Shown here: positions 17,479 to 26,298 of the stretch, one piece after another
Numbering within the stretch: the first letter of the stretch is position 1
Layout: every line of letters starts with the position of its first letter
DNA from: Comamonadaceae bacterium
Lineage (GTDB): Bacteria; Pseudomonadota; Gammaproteobacteria; Burkholderiales; Burkholderiaceae_C
Length of the DNA: 41,377 bases
Reading direction: 5' to 3'
NCBI GenBank assembly: GCA_947475685.1
Contig: CANJNC010000030.1
Coordinates: 1-41,377, forward strand
Made by a program: the position numbers and the translations under genes
The notes under the pieces: model-generated
What the model was told of the DNA's origin: nothing
What the model saw: the letters and a program-made list of their open reading frames with translations, nothing else
The model's database searches: none

Positions 17479-18939
17479 TTAAGCATCCACGGCTTCTTTG
17501 ATCGCCTGTGCAGCAATGTAGGCGCTGGCCATGGCACTTAAAAGTCCATTGCCAGACAAATAGCCCCACACTGCTGGGCCGGAAACTCCCCTGGCCGCAC
17601 CTCCACCGGCCCAGATATTGGGCAGCGTCGTTTGGTCAGACCTCAAAACACGGCAATGGGCGTCAATCTCCAAGCCTCCTTGCGTGTGAAATAAAGCGCC
17701 GGTCACTTTAATCGCAAAAAGAGGCAGCGTCAAAGCTCGCTCAAACACCCTGTCCTCTTCAACACGGCTTGGATCTGCACACGCAAAGCGCTCCTGATTG
17801 TGCACCAAACCCTCAAGTGTTTGAGTCAATTGCTCAGTCGAACACCCTATCCACTGGGCCAAGGACTGTATCGATTCAAAACGCTTGACGCCGCCCAAAC
17901 GCTCCAACTCACAAAAGTCGGGAAATGTTCTGGCCAGTTCCAGCAACGGGGCATCAAATACATTAAAAGCAATGCCCTGGGGCTGCGCCAAGACCTCAAG
18001 CGCAGCTTCCGAATACCCCAAGCACTCGTTGTGAAAACGCTGACCCAGGGCGTTGACTTGGATAGCGCCCTCCATCATCAACGCCCAAGTGACCAACACC
18101 CCGTGGGGATGCGCCCATGAACCATGGCCCTGAAATGCGGCCATGTCCGCCATCTGTGCACCCAGCAAGCGGCCCCAAAGAACAGCACTGCCGTCATTGC
18201 CCACATGCCCCGCATAAGCTGCGCGCTCCATGTGGGGCATGAACTCACTGACCAATTGGCTGTTTCCTCCATACCCATTGCAAGCCAACAGCAAGGCCTT
18301 CAAACGAACATGCTCCATTTGCTGGTCCGGGCGTTGATAGGCCACGGCACAGACCTCTGCCGTGTCCTTTAAGACCCACAACTCAAGCACTCGTGCTTGG
18401 GTCAACACGCAAACCTGCGCGTCCTGACAAGCCCTTTGGAGTTGGTCCATCAACGCTTGACCCGTTCGATCGGCCAAGGTGTGCATGCGGTATTGCCGAT
18501 GACCGGGATACAAGAAATGATCCAAGACTTCCCAATTCAACCCATGCGCTTGACGCAGCGCATCCATGGCCAAAGGGATTGCATGTGTGTAAGCACTCAC
18601 TAAATGAGCGGCGGCCAGGCCATGGGCTTTGTCTTGAATGTCCTTTGCAAAGGCCTGTGGCGAGTCTTGCAAACCCAATTGCTTTTGAGTCGAGGTACCG
18701 GCCGCTGGGATAAAGCCCGAGGACAATGCGCTTGAGCCCGAGGGCACATCGTCACGCTCCAGCACCAAACACTCCAAGCCCAGGTCTTTCAAATGCAAGG
18801 CCGCTGAAAGGCCACAAGCGCCTGCCCCCACGATGACCACGGGAGAAAGATCGTCTTGCGCATACTTGGGCAAGGCAGCCCACAACTGCTCAACATCGTC
18901 AAACACCACCACCCGAGGTTCATCCACATGAGCTTGCAT
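17479..18939 (-). CDS. FAD-dependent oxidoreductase (fumarate reductase flavoprotein-like)
   Basis: The 486-residue protein has a dinucleotide-binding motif V-V-I-V-G-A-G-A-C-G-L-S-A-A (about residues 35-48), followed by E-R-D-D-V-P-S-G-S-S-A. A C-terminal FAD-contact block reads N-I-W-A-G-G-G-A-A-R-G-V-S-G. This layout matches the FAD-binding-2 group (fumarate reductase, 3-ketosteroid dehydrogenase, FAD-dependent tricarballylate dehydrogenase). No signal peptide is evident, so it is probably cytoplasmic. It follows the isochorismatase-like gene by 10 bp and precedes the lyase gene by 35 bp. In this setting, reduction or formation of a C=C bond next to carboxylates is plausible, but this is inference. 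Confidence 0.82.
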   Translation of the reverse strand: MQAHVDEPRVVVFDDVEQLWAALPKYAQDDLSPVVIVGAGACGLSAALHLKDLGLECLVLERDDVPSGSSALSSGFIPAAGTSTQKQLGLQDSPQAFAKDIQDKAHGLAAAHLVSAYTHAIPLAMDALRQAHGLNWEVLDHFLYPGHRQYRMHTLADRTGQALMDQLQRACQDAQVCVLTQARVLELWVLKDTAEVCAVAYQRPDQQMEHVRLKALLLACNGYGGNSQLVSEFMPHMERAAYAGHVGNDGSAVLWGRLLGAQMADMAAFQGHGSWAHPHGVLVTWALMMEGAIQVNALGQRFHNECLGYSEAALEVLAQPQGIAFNVFDAPLLELARTFPDFCELERLGGVKRFESIQSLAQWIGCSTEQLTQTLEGLVHNQERFACADPSRVEEDRVFERALTLPLFAIKVTGALFHTQGGLEIDAHCRVLRSDQTTLPNIWAGGGAARGVSGPAVWGYLSGNGLLSAMASAYIAAQAIKEAVDA

Positions 18940-18949
18940 CAAATAACGC

Positions 18950-19546
18950 TCAACTCTGATCTAAAAAATCTTGGCAACTGAGCACCCGCGCAACCGAGCT
19001 CATGTCGCTCAAAGCGGCCATGTGCTGCTCTTGGCCAAAGGCCGCGCACCCATCCGACAAAACCCATGTGTCGTAGTCTCTCACATGCGCATCTCTCACC
19101 GAACTGGCGACTCCCCCATTGGTCACAATGCCGCACACCACCAAGCGCTCAATACCCGCCTTCTTCAAAACCCAATCCAACTGGGTGTTGAAAAAAGCCG
19201 AGTAAGCCACCTTGCACACACTCACATCCACCACCGGCGCCAAGAGATCGACCACAGCTTGCCCCCAAGAGTTGGGACTGAAGTCGCCTTTTCTTAAAAA
19301 CGGCCTCTTGTCGAGCAAGTGCTCAGAGATCATGGGCTCAGCCAGGGCATTGGGCCACAAGGTGAACAAAGACGCGCACACCAAGCCGCCTTGCGCTTTG
19401 ATGGCTTGGGCCACGGGCAAGACACGCGCGGGCAAGGCTTGCGCCAAGGCGCTCGTGGTCTTGCCCCGTGCATAAGCCCCTTGATCCGAGAGAAAATCAT
19501 TTTGCAAGTCGACCATCAACATTGCACATTTTGTCTTCGCGTTCAT
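18950..19546 (-). CDS. Isochorismatase-fold protein lacking the catalytic cysteine
   Basis: The 198-residue protein has the cysteine-hydrolase/isochorismatase fold: M-V-D-L-Q-N-D-F with Asp13, and Lys112 in V-C-K-V-A-Y-S-A-F-F. At the place of the nucleophile (family pattern T-[ND]-x-C-V) it reads T142-N-G-G145-V, so Gly replaces Cys; the codons ACC AAT GGG GGA GTC leave no doubt. True isochorismatases also lack this Cys, whereas amidases such as nicotinamidase and N-carbamoylsarcosine amidase need it. AAGGGA precedes the ATG at 19546. It is 24 bp after hyuA and 10 bp before the flavoprotein gene. An ordinary amidase role is therefore doubtful; a vinyl-ether or ester-type hydrolysis, or a non-catalytic role, is possible. 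Confidence 0.85.
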   Translation of the reverse strand: MNAKTKCAMLMVDLQNDFLSDQGAYARGKTTSALAQALPARVLPVAQAIKAQGGLVCASLFTLWPNALAEPMISEHLLDKRPFLRKGDFSPNSWGQAVVDLLAPVVDVSVCKVAYSAFFNTQLDWVLKKAGIERLVVCGIVTNGGVASSVRDAHVRDYDTWVLSDGCAAFGQEQHMAALSDMSSVARVLSCQDFLDQS

Positions 19547-19570
19547 GCGTTGCGTCCCTTCCTCAAAAAA

Positions 19571-21658
19571 TTATGCCACCGTGATCAACATGAGACCCAT
19601 CGCATCGACCGTGCCTTTAAAACCAGGCTCGATCCAGACGGTGGTGTCGAGTTGCTCCAAAATAGCGGGCCCTTGGATACAAGCCCCAACAGGCAAGGCC
19701 AAGCGATCAAACCTTGGGACGTCCCACCAAGCCTTTTGATGATAGATGCGTTGAGTGCCCAAGACTTCTTGTGAGGTCTTGCCCTTGGGCGCCAAGATGG
19801 AGAGGTCAAACTTTGGACGCACGCCAATTTTGGTGTACCTCAAATTGAGCACCCGAATGGAGACGCCTTTGAGCACTCGAGCAAAGGCGTCTTGATAGGC
19901 TCGCTCAAAATTGACCTGCACACTCTCAAGGGTGATCTCTCCAGGGTCCAAAGTCACCGACAAGGTATGGGTTTGTCCTTGGTAGAGCATGTCCAAGACC
20001 ACAAGCTCAGTGATTTGAGTGAACAAGACCCCTGAGGCATCGAGCCTGCTTTGGGCCGCCTTGGAGAGCAAAGCAATTTGGGCCTTTAAACTCTTGATGT
20101 CTAAAGCATTCAAGGCTTGATTCAAAGTCTGAACGGCATCATGGCGCATGTCAGCCATGACACAGCCCAAAGCGGACGTGACACCAGGGTATCTGGGCAC
20201 AATGCCCACACTGACCCCCACCTCTCGCATCATGGCGCACACATGCAGCGCACCCCCGCCGCCAAATGGCATGTAGGCAAATTGTCGAGGGTCATGTCCT
20301 TTTTCAATCGAGACCAAGCGAATGGCACCCGCCATTTTTGCATTGGCCAAAGTCAATATCGCCTCGGCCGCCTCATGCACATCCAGCCCCAAAGGATCGG
20401 CTACTCCCGTCTGAATGGCAAGCCTTGCCAACGCCACATCCATCTGCTTGAGCGAGCCTGCCCCTAAAGGCCTTGTGGCCGCAATGCGACCCAAGAGCAC
20501 ATTGGCATCGGTCACGGTGGCCTGCGTGTTGCCCCGCCCGTAGCAAGCGGGCCCAGGGAAACTGCCAGCCGATTGAGGGCCGACTTGCAGCATGCCGCTG
20601 CCGTCTACCCAAGCCACCGATCCACCGCCAGCGCCAATGGTCTCAATTTGAATCATGGGCGAGCGCACCACCAAACCAAACTCAATGGAGGTTTGCGATG
20701 CGAGGCTGGCCTGCGCATTGGCAATCAAGGACACGTCAAAGGACGTTCCACCCATGTCCCCCGTGATGACATCTAAAAATCCAGATGCTTTGGCCACTTG
20801 CGCACACGCAATCACCCCCGCCGCAGGACCCGACAGCGCCGTTCTCACGGGCAATTCACTGGCCGTTTGTAAAGACATCACGCCACCATTGCTTTGTACG
20901 ATGAGCAACTCGCCACCAAACCCGTGCTCCTTCAATTGCGCCTCTAAACGCCCCAAATATCCGCCCACGACAGGCTGCAAAGAGGCGTTCAGGCTTGCGG
21001 TCGAGCAGCGCTCAAACTCCCGGATTTCAGGAAGCACCTCACTGGCCACAGTGATGTAGGGATTGGGCCAAACCTCTTTAAGGGCTGCCAACGCTTCGTT
21101 TTCGTTTTGCGCATTGGCATAGGCATTGATAAAAAACAAACAAAGCGCCTCGCAACCTTCTTCAAGCAGTGCTTTGGCCTGGGAGACGACTTGCTCCAAA
21201 TCAACCGGCGTATGAACAGTGCCATCGGCCAACACCCGCTCGTCAACCTCTTTGCGAAAGGGGCGTTCAATGATGGGCTTAAAGCTCCCCCTCAAGCCCC
21301 AGGTCTGAGGACGGTCACGCCGCCTCATCTCAAGCACATCCCTAAAGCCACGAGTGGTGATCATGCCGGTTTTGGCCACTTTGCGCTCCAAAAGCGCATT
21401 CGTGCCCACGGTCGTTCCATGCACAATGGTAGAGATGCGAGCAACCTCAGAGCCCGCTCTCTCATGCTCGGGCAAGGCCAACTCAAGAGGGGAGAGAATT
21501 TTTGCAACCCCGTTCATAAAGCCTTTGGCCTCCTGTCCTCGAGTAGACGGCACCTTGATGATTTGCGCCTCTTGGGTGTGTTCATTGAGCACAAACAAAT
21601 CGGTAAACGTTCCACCCACGTCCACGCCGACGATCCATGGTTTTTGGGGTGTGCTCAT
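19571..21658 (-). CDS. Hydantoinase/oxoprolinase family subunit A (HyuA-like)
   Basis: The 695-residue protein has the actin-like ATPase start G-V-D-V-G-G-T-F-T-D-L-F and the conserved G-D-M-G-G-T-S-F-D-V block near residues 290-300. G-H-D-P-R-Q-F-A-Y-M-P-F-G-G-G-G follows near residue 450. HyuA pairs with HyuB to hydrolyse cyclic amides at the cost of ATP (N-methylhydantoin, 5-oxoproline, caprolactam), or in related complexes to carboxylate ketones. Its start overlaps the stop of hyuB by 4 bp (ATGA), so the subunits are translationally coupled. The ring substrate is unknown. No export signal is seen; it should be cytoplasmic. Confidence 0.92.
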   Translation of the reverse strand: MSTPQKPWIVGVDVGGTFTDLFVLNEHTQEAQIIKVPSTRGQEAKGFMNGVAKILSPLELALPEHERAGSEVARISTIVHGTTVGTNALLERKVAKTGMITTRGFRDVLEMRRRDRPQTWGLRGSFKPIIERPFRKEVDERVLADGTVHTPVDLEQVVSQAKALLEEGCEALCLFFINAYANAQNENEALAALKEVWPNPYITVASEVLPEIREFERCSTASLNASLQPVVGGYLGRLEAQLKEHGFGGELLIVQSNGGVMSLQTASELPVRTALSGPAAGVIACAQVAKASGFLDVITGDMGGTSFDVSLIANAQASLASQTSIEFGLVVRSPMIQIETIGAGGGSVAWVDGSGMLQVGPQSAGSFPGPACYGRGNTQATVTDANVLLGRIAATRPLGAGSLKQMDVALARLAIQTGVADPLGLDVHEAAEAILTLANAKMAGAIRLVSIEKGHDPRQFAYMPFGGGGALHVCAMMREVGVSVGIVPRYPGVTSALGCVMADMRHDAVQTLNQALNALDIKSLKAQIALLSKAAQSRLDASGVLFTQITELVVLDMLYQGQTHTLSVTLDPGEITLESVQVNFERAYQDAFARVLKGVSIRVLNLRYTKIGVRPKFDLSILAPKGKTSQEVLGTQRIYHQKAWWDVPRFDRLALPVGACIQGPAILEQLDTTVWIEPGFKGTVDAMGLMLITVA

Positions 21659-23364
21659 GCTTGCGCCCCCTTGATCAGAGGATGCACATAGCCGCCCGCC
21701 TCATCGGCTTTGATGAGATCGGGGTCGCGCTCCTTGATCTCTCCAAAACCTCCCCCCCCTGGGGTTTGAAGCCTCAAGCGCTCCCCCCTTTTAAGTTCAA
21801 TGCCCAGCATCTTGGAGCCCATGGGTGGCGTGTGCCACTGATGGTCGTTTTCATATTCAAATAAGTTTTTTGCACCCTCTTGTCCACCTGCAATGCCCTT
21901 GGGCCCAAATCTGGCACGCTCGCCAAATAAAAATGCCTGAGCCTGTTCCTCCAAGAGTTCAATTTCGTAAACAGCGCCAAGTCCACCTCGGTATTGACCC
22001 ATCCCAGCAGAGTCCTCTCGCAAGGCCCATTGCGTGAACCTCACCGGATACGCGGCCTCTAAAATCTCAAGCGGCGGAATGGTTGCCGTTGAAATCGGCG
22101 CATTGCCGTGGCTCAGCCCATCTCCTTGACTGTGGCCCCCGTGCCCGCCACCAAAAAAACTAAACATCACCCAGCGCTCACCTTGCCTGGCGCCCTCGCT
22201 TCTGTAACCGGACAAGGACAAGGCGTTGATGGTGCCATAGGCGTGCGCCAAAGCCAGTTGCTTGTCTGCCAGCGCCGCGGCACTGAAAATCACATCGATC
22301 ATGCGCAAAATGGTTTCGGTGTAGCCCCCCACGGGTCGAGGCCTTTGCGCACTGATCACCAAACCGTCTGGAATCACAAAATCCACCGCATCCAAGACGC
22401 CCGCATTGGCAGGCACATCCGGAAATAAATGCTTCAAGGCCACGTAGCAAGCCGCCACCGCCGTTGCCTTGGAAATGTTCACCGGTCCGGCACATTGCTT
22501 GGAAGACGCAGAGAAGTCCAAACACATGCGCTCGCCTTCAATGCCCATCGTCAAATGAATCCCAAGCGCCTTGTCAACAACCCCATCGTTGTCCAACCAA
22601 TCTTCAAAGGTGTAGCGCCCATCGGGCAGGGATTTGATATGCGCTTGCATGAGTTTAAGCGCTCTGCGCCTTAACTCGCTCATGACCCTCAAGATCAACT
22701 GTGCGTCGTACTCCTGCAATAAACCATCGAGCCGCTTGACACCCAAATCCAAAGCGGCCAATTGCGCATTCAAATCTCCCCACAAGCTATCGGGCAAGCG
22801 CGTGTTGGCGCGCAAAATGGCCAATACATCCTCTTGCAACTCACTCGAGCAGATGATGCGAACGGGTGGAATTTGAACCGCCTCTTGCCAACACTCGGTG
22901 GCAGAAGGGTTGTAGTTGCCAGGCACCGCCCCACCCACATCGTGCCAATGAGCGGCTGAGGCCAAATAGCAGTACAACTTACCGTCTCTGAAGTAAGGCC
23001 TCACCAATTTAAAGTCATTGGCATGTGTTCCGCCTTCATAAGGGTCATTGAACAGCCACGTGTCCCCAGGCTTCATGCCACCTCGGGTATCGGCCACTTG
23101 GCGCGCGGCTTTGACAGCAAACGCCATGACGCCGACAAAAATGGGCAGCCCCGACTTGCCTTGAACCAAGGTGTCGCCCGTCTGAGCATCGTACAAACCG
23201 TGACAAGCATCGTGCGCTTCGGCGATGATGGGGTTAAAGGCACTGCGATAAAGCGTGGCATCCATTTCATCAGCGATTTGCTCTAAGCGGCCTTTTAAGA
23301 CGGCCAAGGTCACTGGGTCGACGGCTGTGCTGTTGAGCTGCGGGGCATGAGGGGTATGGGACAC
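21655..23364 (-). CDS. Hydantoinase/oxoprolinase family subunit B (HyuB-like)
   Basis: The 569-residue protein matches hydantoinase B/oxoprolinase. It begins with D-P-V-T-L-A-V-L-K-G-R-L, then has A-F-N-P-I-I-A-E-A-H-D, G-D-T-W-L-F-N-D-P-Y-E-G-G-T-H-A-N-D, and the C-terminal Gly-rich T-P-G-G-G-G-F-G. It should form a complex with the HyuA-like product encoded immediately downstream (4-bp overlap). It lies 5 bp after the aconitase small-subunit gene. Acetone carboxylase is a related alternative, but the third (gamma) subunit gene is absent, which favours a ring-opening lactamase or imidase. Confidence 0.92.
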   Translation of the reverse strand: MSHTPHAPQLNSTAVDPVTLAVLKGRLEQIADEMDATLYRSAFNPIIAEAHDACHGLYDAQTGDTLVQGKSGLPIFVGVMAFAVKAARQVADTRGGMKPGDTWLFNDPYEGGTHANDFKLVRPYFRDGKLYCYLASAAHWHDVGGAVPGNYNPSATECWQEAVQIPPVRIICSSELQEDVLAILRANTRLPDSLWGDLNAQLAALDLGVKRLDGLLQEYDAQLILRVMSELRRRALKLMQAHIKSLPDGRYTFEDWLDNDGVVDKALGIHLTMGIEGERMCLDFSASSKQCAGPVNISKATAVAACYVALKHLFPDVPANAGVLDAVDFVIPDGLVISAQRPRPVGGYTETILRMIDVIFSAAALADKQLALAHAYGTINALSLSGYRSEGARQGERWVMFSFFGGGHGGHSQGDGLSHGNAPISTATIPPLEILEAAYPVRFTQWALREDSAGMGQYRGGLGAVYEIELLEEQAQAFLFGERARFGPKGIAGGQEGAKNLFEYENDHQWHTPPMGSKMLGIELKRGERLRLQTPGGGGFGEIKERDPDLIKADEAGGYVHPLIKGAQA

Positions 23365-23369
23365 TTGAT

Positions 23370-23894
23370 TTACTTCTTTCTTAACTTTAAAACGTTCACC
23401 AAGCCCTTTAAGCGCACCATCTCCATTAAAAAATCTGGGATGGGCTCGCAGGGCAACTCGTGGTGCTCATCAACCCAAACCTTGGAGCCCATGACCTTGA
23501 TCAACTGCCCCTCTTTCATCTCTGGGGCTTGAGGACAGGTCAGCAGCAACAAGCCTACATTGAATGCATTTCTAAAAAACAATCCACTGTAAGAGGGCGC
23601 AATCACCGCTTTAAGGCCCAAGTGGACCAACACACCAGCGGCTTGCTCCCGGGAGGAACCCACCCCAAAGCCCTCGCCCGCAACGATCACGTCCCCCGCC
23701 CTCACCCCTTGCGCGAAGTCTGCCCTCACGCCTTGCAAGGTGTGCTTGGAGATGGTTGGCAAATCAAACTTCATGTAGGCGCCAGGTGCCAAGGCATCGG
23801 TATCGATTTGCGGCCCCAAAGACCACACCCTTGACCAAGGGATTTGATCAAACGTGAGCCCATCGCTTGTGATGTCTGTTGGCTCCTGGCTCAT
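23370..23894 (-). CDS. Aconitase-family hydratase, small (swivel) subunit, LeuD-like
   Basis: This 174-residue protein matches the swivelling domain of 3-isopropylmalate dehydratase and related two-subunit hydratases. The substrate-contact loop is G-F-G-V-G-S-S-R-E-Q-A and is followed by V-I-A-P-S-Y-S-G-L-F-F-R-N-A. It overlaps the large-subunit gene by 4 bp. Leucine synthesis is unlikely to be its role, since no leuB or leuA is adjacent; similar pairs include homoaconitase and dimethylmaleate hydratase. Confidence 0.88.
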   Translation of the reverse strand: MSQEPTDITSDGLTFDQIPWSRVWSLGPQIDTDALAPGAYMKFDLPTISKHTLQGVRADFAQGVRAGDVIVAGEGFGVGSSREQAAGVLVHLGLKAVIAPSYSGLFFRNAFNVGLLLLTCPQAPEMKEGQLIKVMGSKVWVDEHHELPCEPIPDFLMEMVRLKGLVNVLKLRKK

Positions 23895-25222
23895 GAGAGC
23901 ATCTCGCGCACATCGGTGATTCGTCCTCTGATCGAGGACGCTGCAACCGTATAAGGAGAGGCCAAATACACTTGAACACTGGCAGGCCCCATTCGGGCCT
24001 TGAAGTTTCTTGCTGTGCTGGAGATCACGGTCATGTTCTCCTCAAAGCTTGCTCCATAGCCCGCACACGCGCCACAACTGTTGGGCAAGACCTCTGCGCC
24101 CGCGTCAATCAAGACCTGCATCACCCCTTCTTCTTGCGCAATGCGTTGATCTTTGGCACTTGCTGGCGCTACCATCAATCGTGTGCTTGCATGAATGCGT
24201 TGTCCTTTGAGCACCTCAGCAGCGGCCCTTAAATCGTCCAATTTCGCCCCCGTACACGCACCGATATAGGCAATGTCAATGGCCACATCGCTGTAAGCGT
24301 CCACGGGCTTGGTGTTGGCTGGGCTGTGCGGGGCAGCAACTTGGGGCGCCAACTCACTGGCATTGAAACATTCGCGCTCTTGGCTTGAGTTCAAGTCACT
24401 GCACCAAAATTCAAAGCCTTCAAGCTGAGCCTCTTGAACACCCGCTTCGCGCAAATACTCAAGGGTCACCTGATCGGCAGCGACCAGTCCAGCTTGGGCA
24501 CCCATCTCGGCACTTAAATTTGAGAGGGTCATGCGCTCACGCATGCTCAAGGCTTGAATGGTTTGCCCCGTAAACTCCATGGCCTGGTACTCGCCGCCGT
24601 TCAGACCCCTTTGAGCAATCATGTGAAGCATCATGTCCTTGGCCATCACCCCCCGGCCTAAGCGGCCTGTCCAATTCATCTCGATGGTTTTAGGCACTTG
24701 AATCCAAATCTCTCCAGTGACCACGACACCAAGCATTTCAGTGGCCCCAATGCCAAACATATAGCATCCAAATGCCCCCCCCGTTGGAGAATGCGAATCT
24801 CCCCCGACACAAAACATACCGGGCTTTAAATGCCCTCTCTCAGGCAAGACCACATGGCAAATGCCTTGGCTGTCAATCACGTGGGGAAGGTTCCATTGCT
24901 TGGCAACTTGTCTGGTGATTTGTAAAATTTTTCTGGAGTCCTCATCTCTCTCAGGGACATAGTGATCCATCACCAGCACGACTTTTTGGGGATCCCAAAT
25001 TTTGGCATCCAACTCTTTGAGCATGGGCTCAAGCCTTCGCGGCCCAGAGGAGTCGTGGAACATGGCCAAGTCCACGGCACAGTTGAGCACTTGCCCTACC
25101 TGCACGCTTGGGACACCAGCTGCTCTAGAGATGATTTTTTGAGCCAAAGTTTGCGCCACCTGTGCACCACCTTTTGTGCCATGGCCTTGAGCAAAAGATT
25201 GCGTTGAACTTGATTGGATCAT
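23891..25222 (-). CDS. Aconitase-family hydratase, large [4Fe-4S] subunit, LeuC-like
   Basis: The 443-residue protein matches the catalytic subunit of two-subunit aconitase-family enzymes. The three cluster ligands are visible: Cys in Y-I-G-A-C-T-G and the pair in N-S-C-G-A-C-A-G-Y-G. V-G-G-D-S-H-S-P-T-G-G-A-F-G is the substrate block. The ATG at 25222 overlaps the stop of the preceding Bug gene (ATGA) and has CAGGAG upstream, which is better than the longer reading to 25261. Together with the downstream KRCGH lyase it resembles dimethylmaleate hydratase plus dimethylmalate lyase of nicotinate fermentation. Isopropylmalate or homoaconitate isomerase activity cannot be excluded. Confidence 0.88.
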   Translation of the reverse strand: MIQSSSTQSFAQGHGTKGGAQVAQTLAQKIISRAAGVPSVQVGQVLNCAVDLAMFHDSSGPRRLEPMLKELDAKIWDPQKVVLVMDHYVPERDEDSRKILQITRQVAKQWNLPHVIDSQGICHVVLPERGHLKPGMFCVGGDSHSPTGGAFGCYMFGIGATEMLGVVVTGEIWIQVPKTIEMNWTGRLGRGVMAKDMMLHMIAQRGLNGGEYQAMEFTGQTIQALSMRERMTLSNLSAEMGAQAGLVAADQVTLEYLREAGVQEAQLEGFEFWCSDLNSSQERECFNASELAPQVAAPHSPANTKPVDAYSDVAIDIAYIGACTGAKLDDLRAAAEVLKGQRIHASTRLMVAPASAKDQRIAQEEGVMQVLIDAGAEVLPNSCGACAGYGASFEENMTVISSTARNFKARMGPASVQVYLASPYTVAASSIRGRITDVREMLS

Positions 25223-26235
25223 TCGGGCTTGGCTCCTGAAAATTTCACCACTTCTCGCCAACGCGAGATGTCAACCTCTAGGAACTTGGCAAACTCTTGA
25301 GGGCTGTTGCCCACCGGTGTGGCCCCTTCGGCCTCAATGCGACGGCGTACCTCGCTGGTTTGAATGGCATTGATGGACGCCTCACTGAGTCGCTTGGTCA
25401 ACTCCGAGGACAACTTGGCAGGGCCAAACAAGCCAAACCAAGCGCTAGACTCAAAACCAGGCAAGATCTCTGCAATGGCTGGCACATCGGCAAAAGCATT
25501 CAAGCGCTTGGGAGACGTGACGCCCAAAGCCTTTAATTTACCCGTGGCAATGTATTGTTGAGCGTTGCCAATATTGGCAAACATCAGCTCGACTTGACCG
25601 GCCAACACGTCTTGAATGGCGGGTGCGGTCCCGCGGTACGGGATATTGGCAATATTGGCCCCTGACTTGAGTTTGAACATGTCACCGGCCAAATGCAAAG
25701 AAGAACCCACGCCACCAATTGCAAAGTTCAGTTTACCGGGTCTCTTTTTGGCCAAATCGATGAGCTCAGCCACATTGTTGGCACCCACGCTTGGGTGCGC
25801 CACCAAAATGGAGGGCGAGGACGAGACCAGGGTGATGGGCGTAAAGTCTTTGATTGGATCAAAGGGCAAGTTCGGATAAAGAGAGGCGTTGATCGCGTGG
25901 GATGTGAAACTCATCAAAAGCGCAAGCCCATCGGGTGGCGCCTTGGCCACCGCATCTGCCGCCAAATTTCCGCCCGCACCCGTTTTATTTTCCACCAAAA
26001 CCACCCTAGAGAGCTGCAAAGCCAAGGCCTGCGCCATAGCCCTTGCCATGGTGTCTGTGGTGCCTCCGGCTGAAGCACCCACCCATATTTTGATCGGCGT
26101 TTGATTGGCAGGCAATGAGGCTTGCGCAAATGCACCCATACTTAAACAACTCCATGTCAAAAGCAGCGCACATGCCCATGGGCAACGCTTACCTACTAGG
26201 GACATGAACCAAAGAGACATCATTAATTTTTTCAT
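25219..26235 (-). CDS. Bug/TctC-type periplasmic solute-binding protein
   Basis: This protein of about 338 residues has an N-terminal signal (hydrophobic stretch ending near G-A-F-A-Q-A). It then shows the TctC family pattern: I-K-I-W-V-G-A-S-A-G-G-T-T-D, the A-G-A-G-G-N-L-A-A-D block, I-P-Y-R-G-T-A-P-A-I-Q-D and L-P-G-F-E-S-S-A-W-F-G. Family members bind carboxylates or amides. The ATG at 26235 (M-K-K-L-M-M) puts a Lys pair before the hydrophobic core; a GTG at 26259 is possible. No TctA or TctB membrane subunits are nearby, as is common for Bug proteins. It overlaps the LeuC-like gene by 4 bp, tying uptake or sensing to catabolism. Confidence 0.88.
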   Translation of the reverse strand: MKKLMMSLWFMSLVGKRCPWACALLLTWSCLSMGAFAQASLPANQTPIKIWVGASAGGTTDTMARAMAQALALQLSRVVLVENKTGAGGNLAADAVAKAPPDGLALLMSFTSHAINASLYPNLPFDPIKDFTPITLVSSSPSILVAHPSVGANNVAELIDLAKKRPGKLNFAIGGVGSSLHLAGDMFKLKSGANIANIPYRGTAPAIQDVLAGQVELMFANIGNAQQYIATGKLKALGVTSPKRLNAFADVPAIAEILPGFESSAWFGLFGPAKLSSELTKRLSEASINAIQTSEVRRRIEAEGATPVGNSPQEFAKFLEVDISRWREVVKFSGAKPE

Positions 26236-26298
26236 TTTCAAGCTCAGGTTGTACACCACAATGGATCAAAAGAGAAACAAAGCCTTCTACACTTTTAT

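Noticed and set aside
16577..23364. Creatinine/N-methylhydantoin degradation (HyuAB, N-carbamoylsarcosine amidase, sarcosine oxidase)
   Set aside because: The isochorismatase-fold protein lacks the catalytic Cys of the amidase, the flavoprotein is fumarate-reductase-like, and the pathway has no use for the hydratase and lyase.
23370..25222. Leucine biosynthesis leuCD
   Set aside because: No leuA or leuB is adjacent, and the genes are embedded with ABC transport and HyuAB genes, so a catabolic hydratase is more likely.
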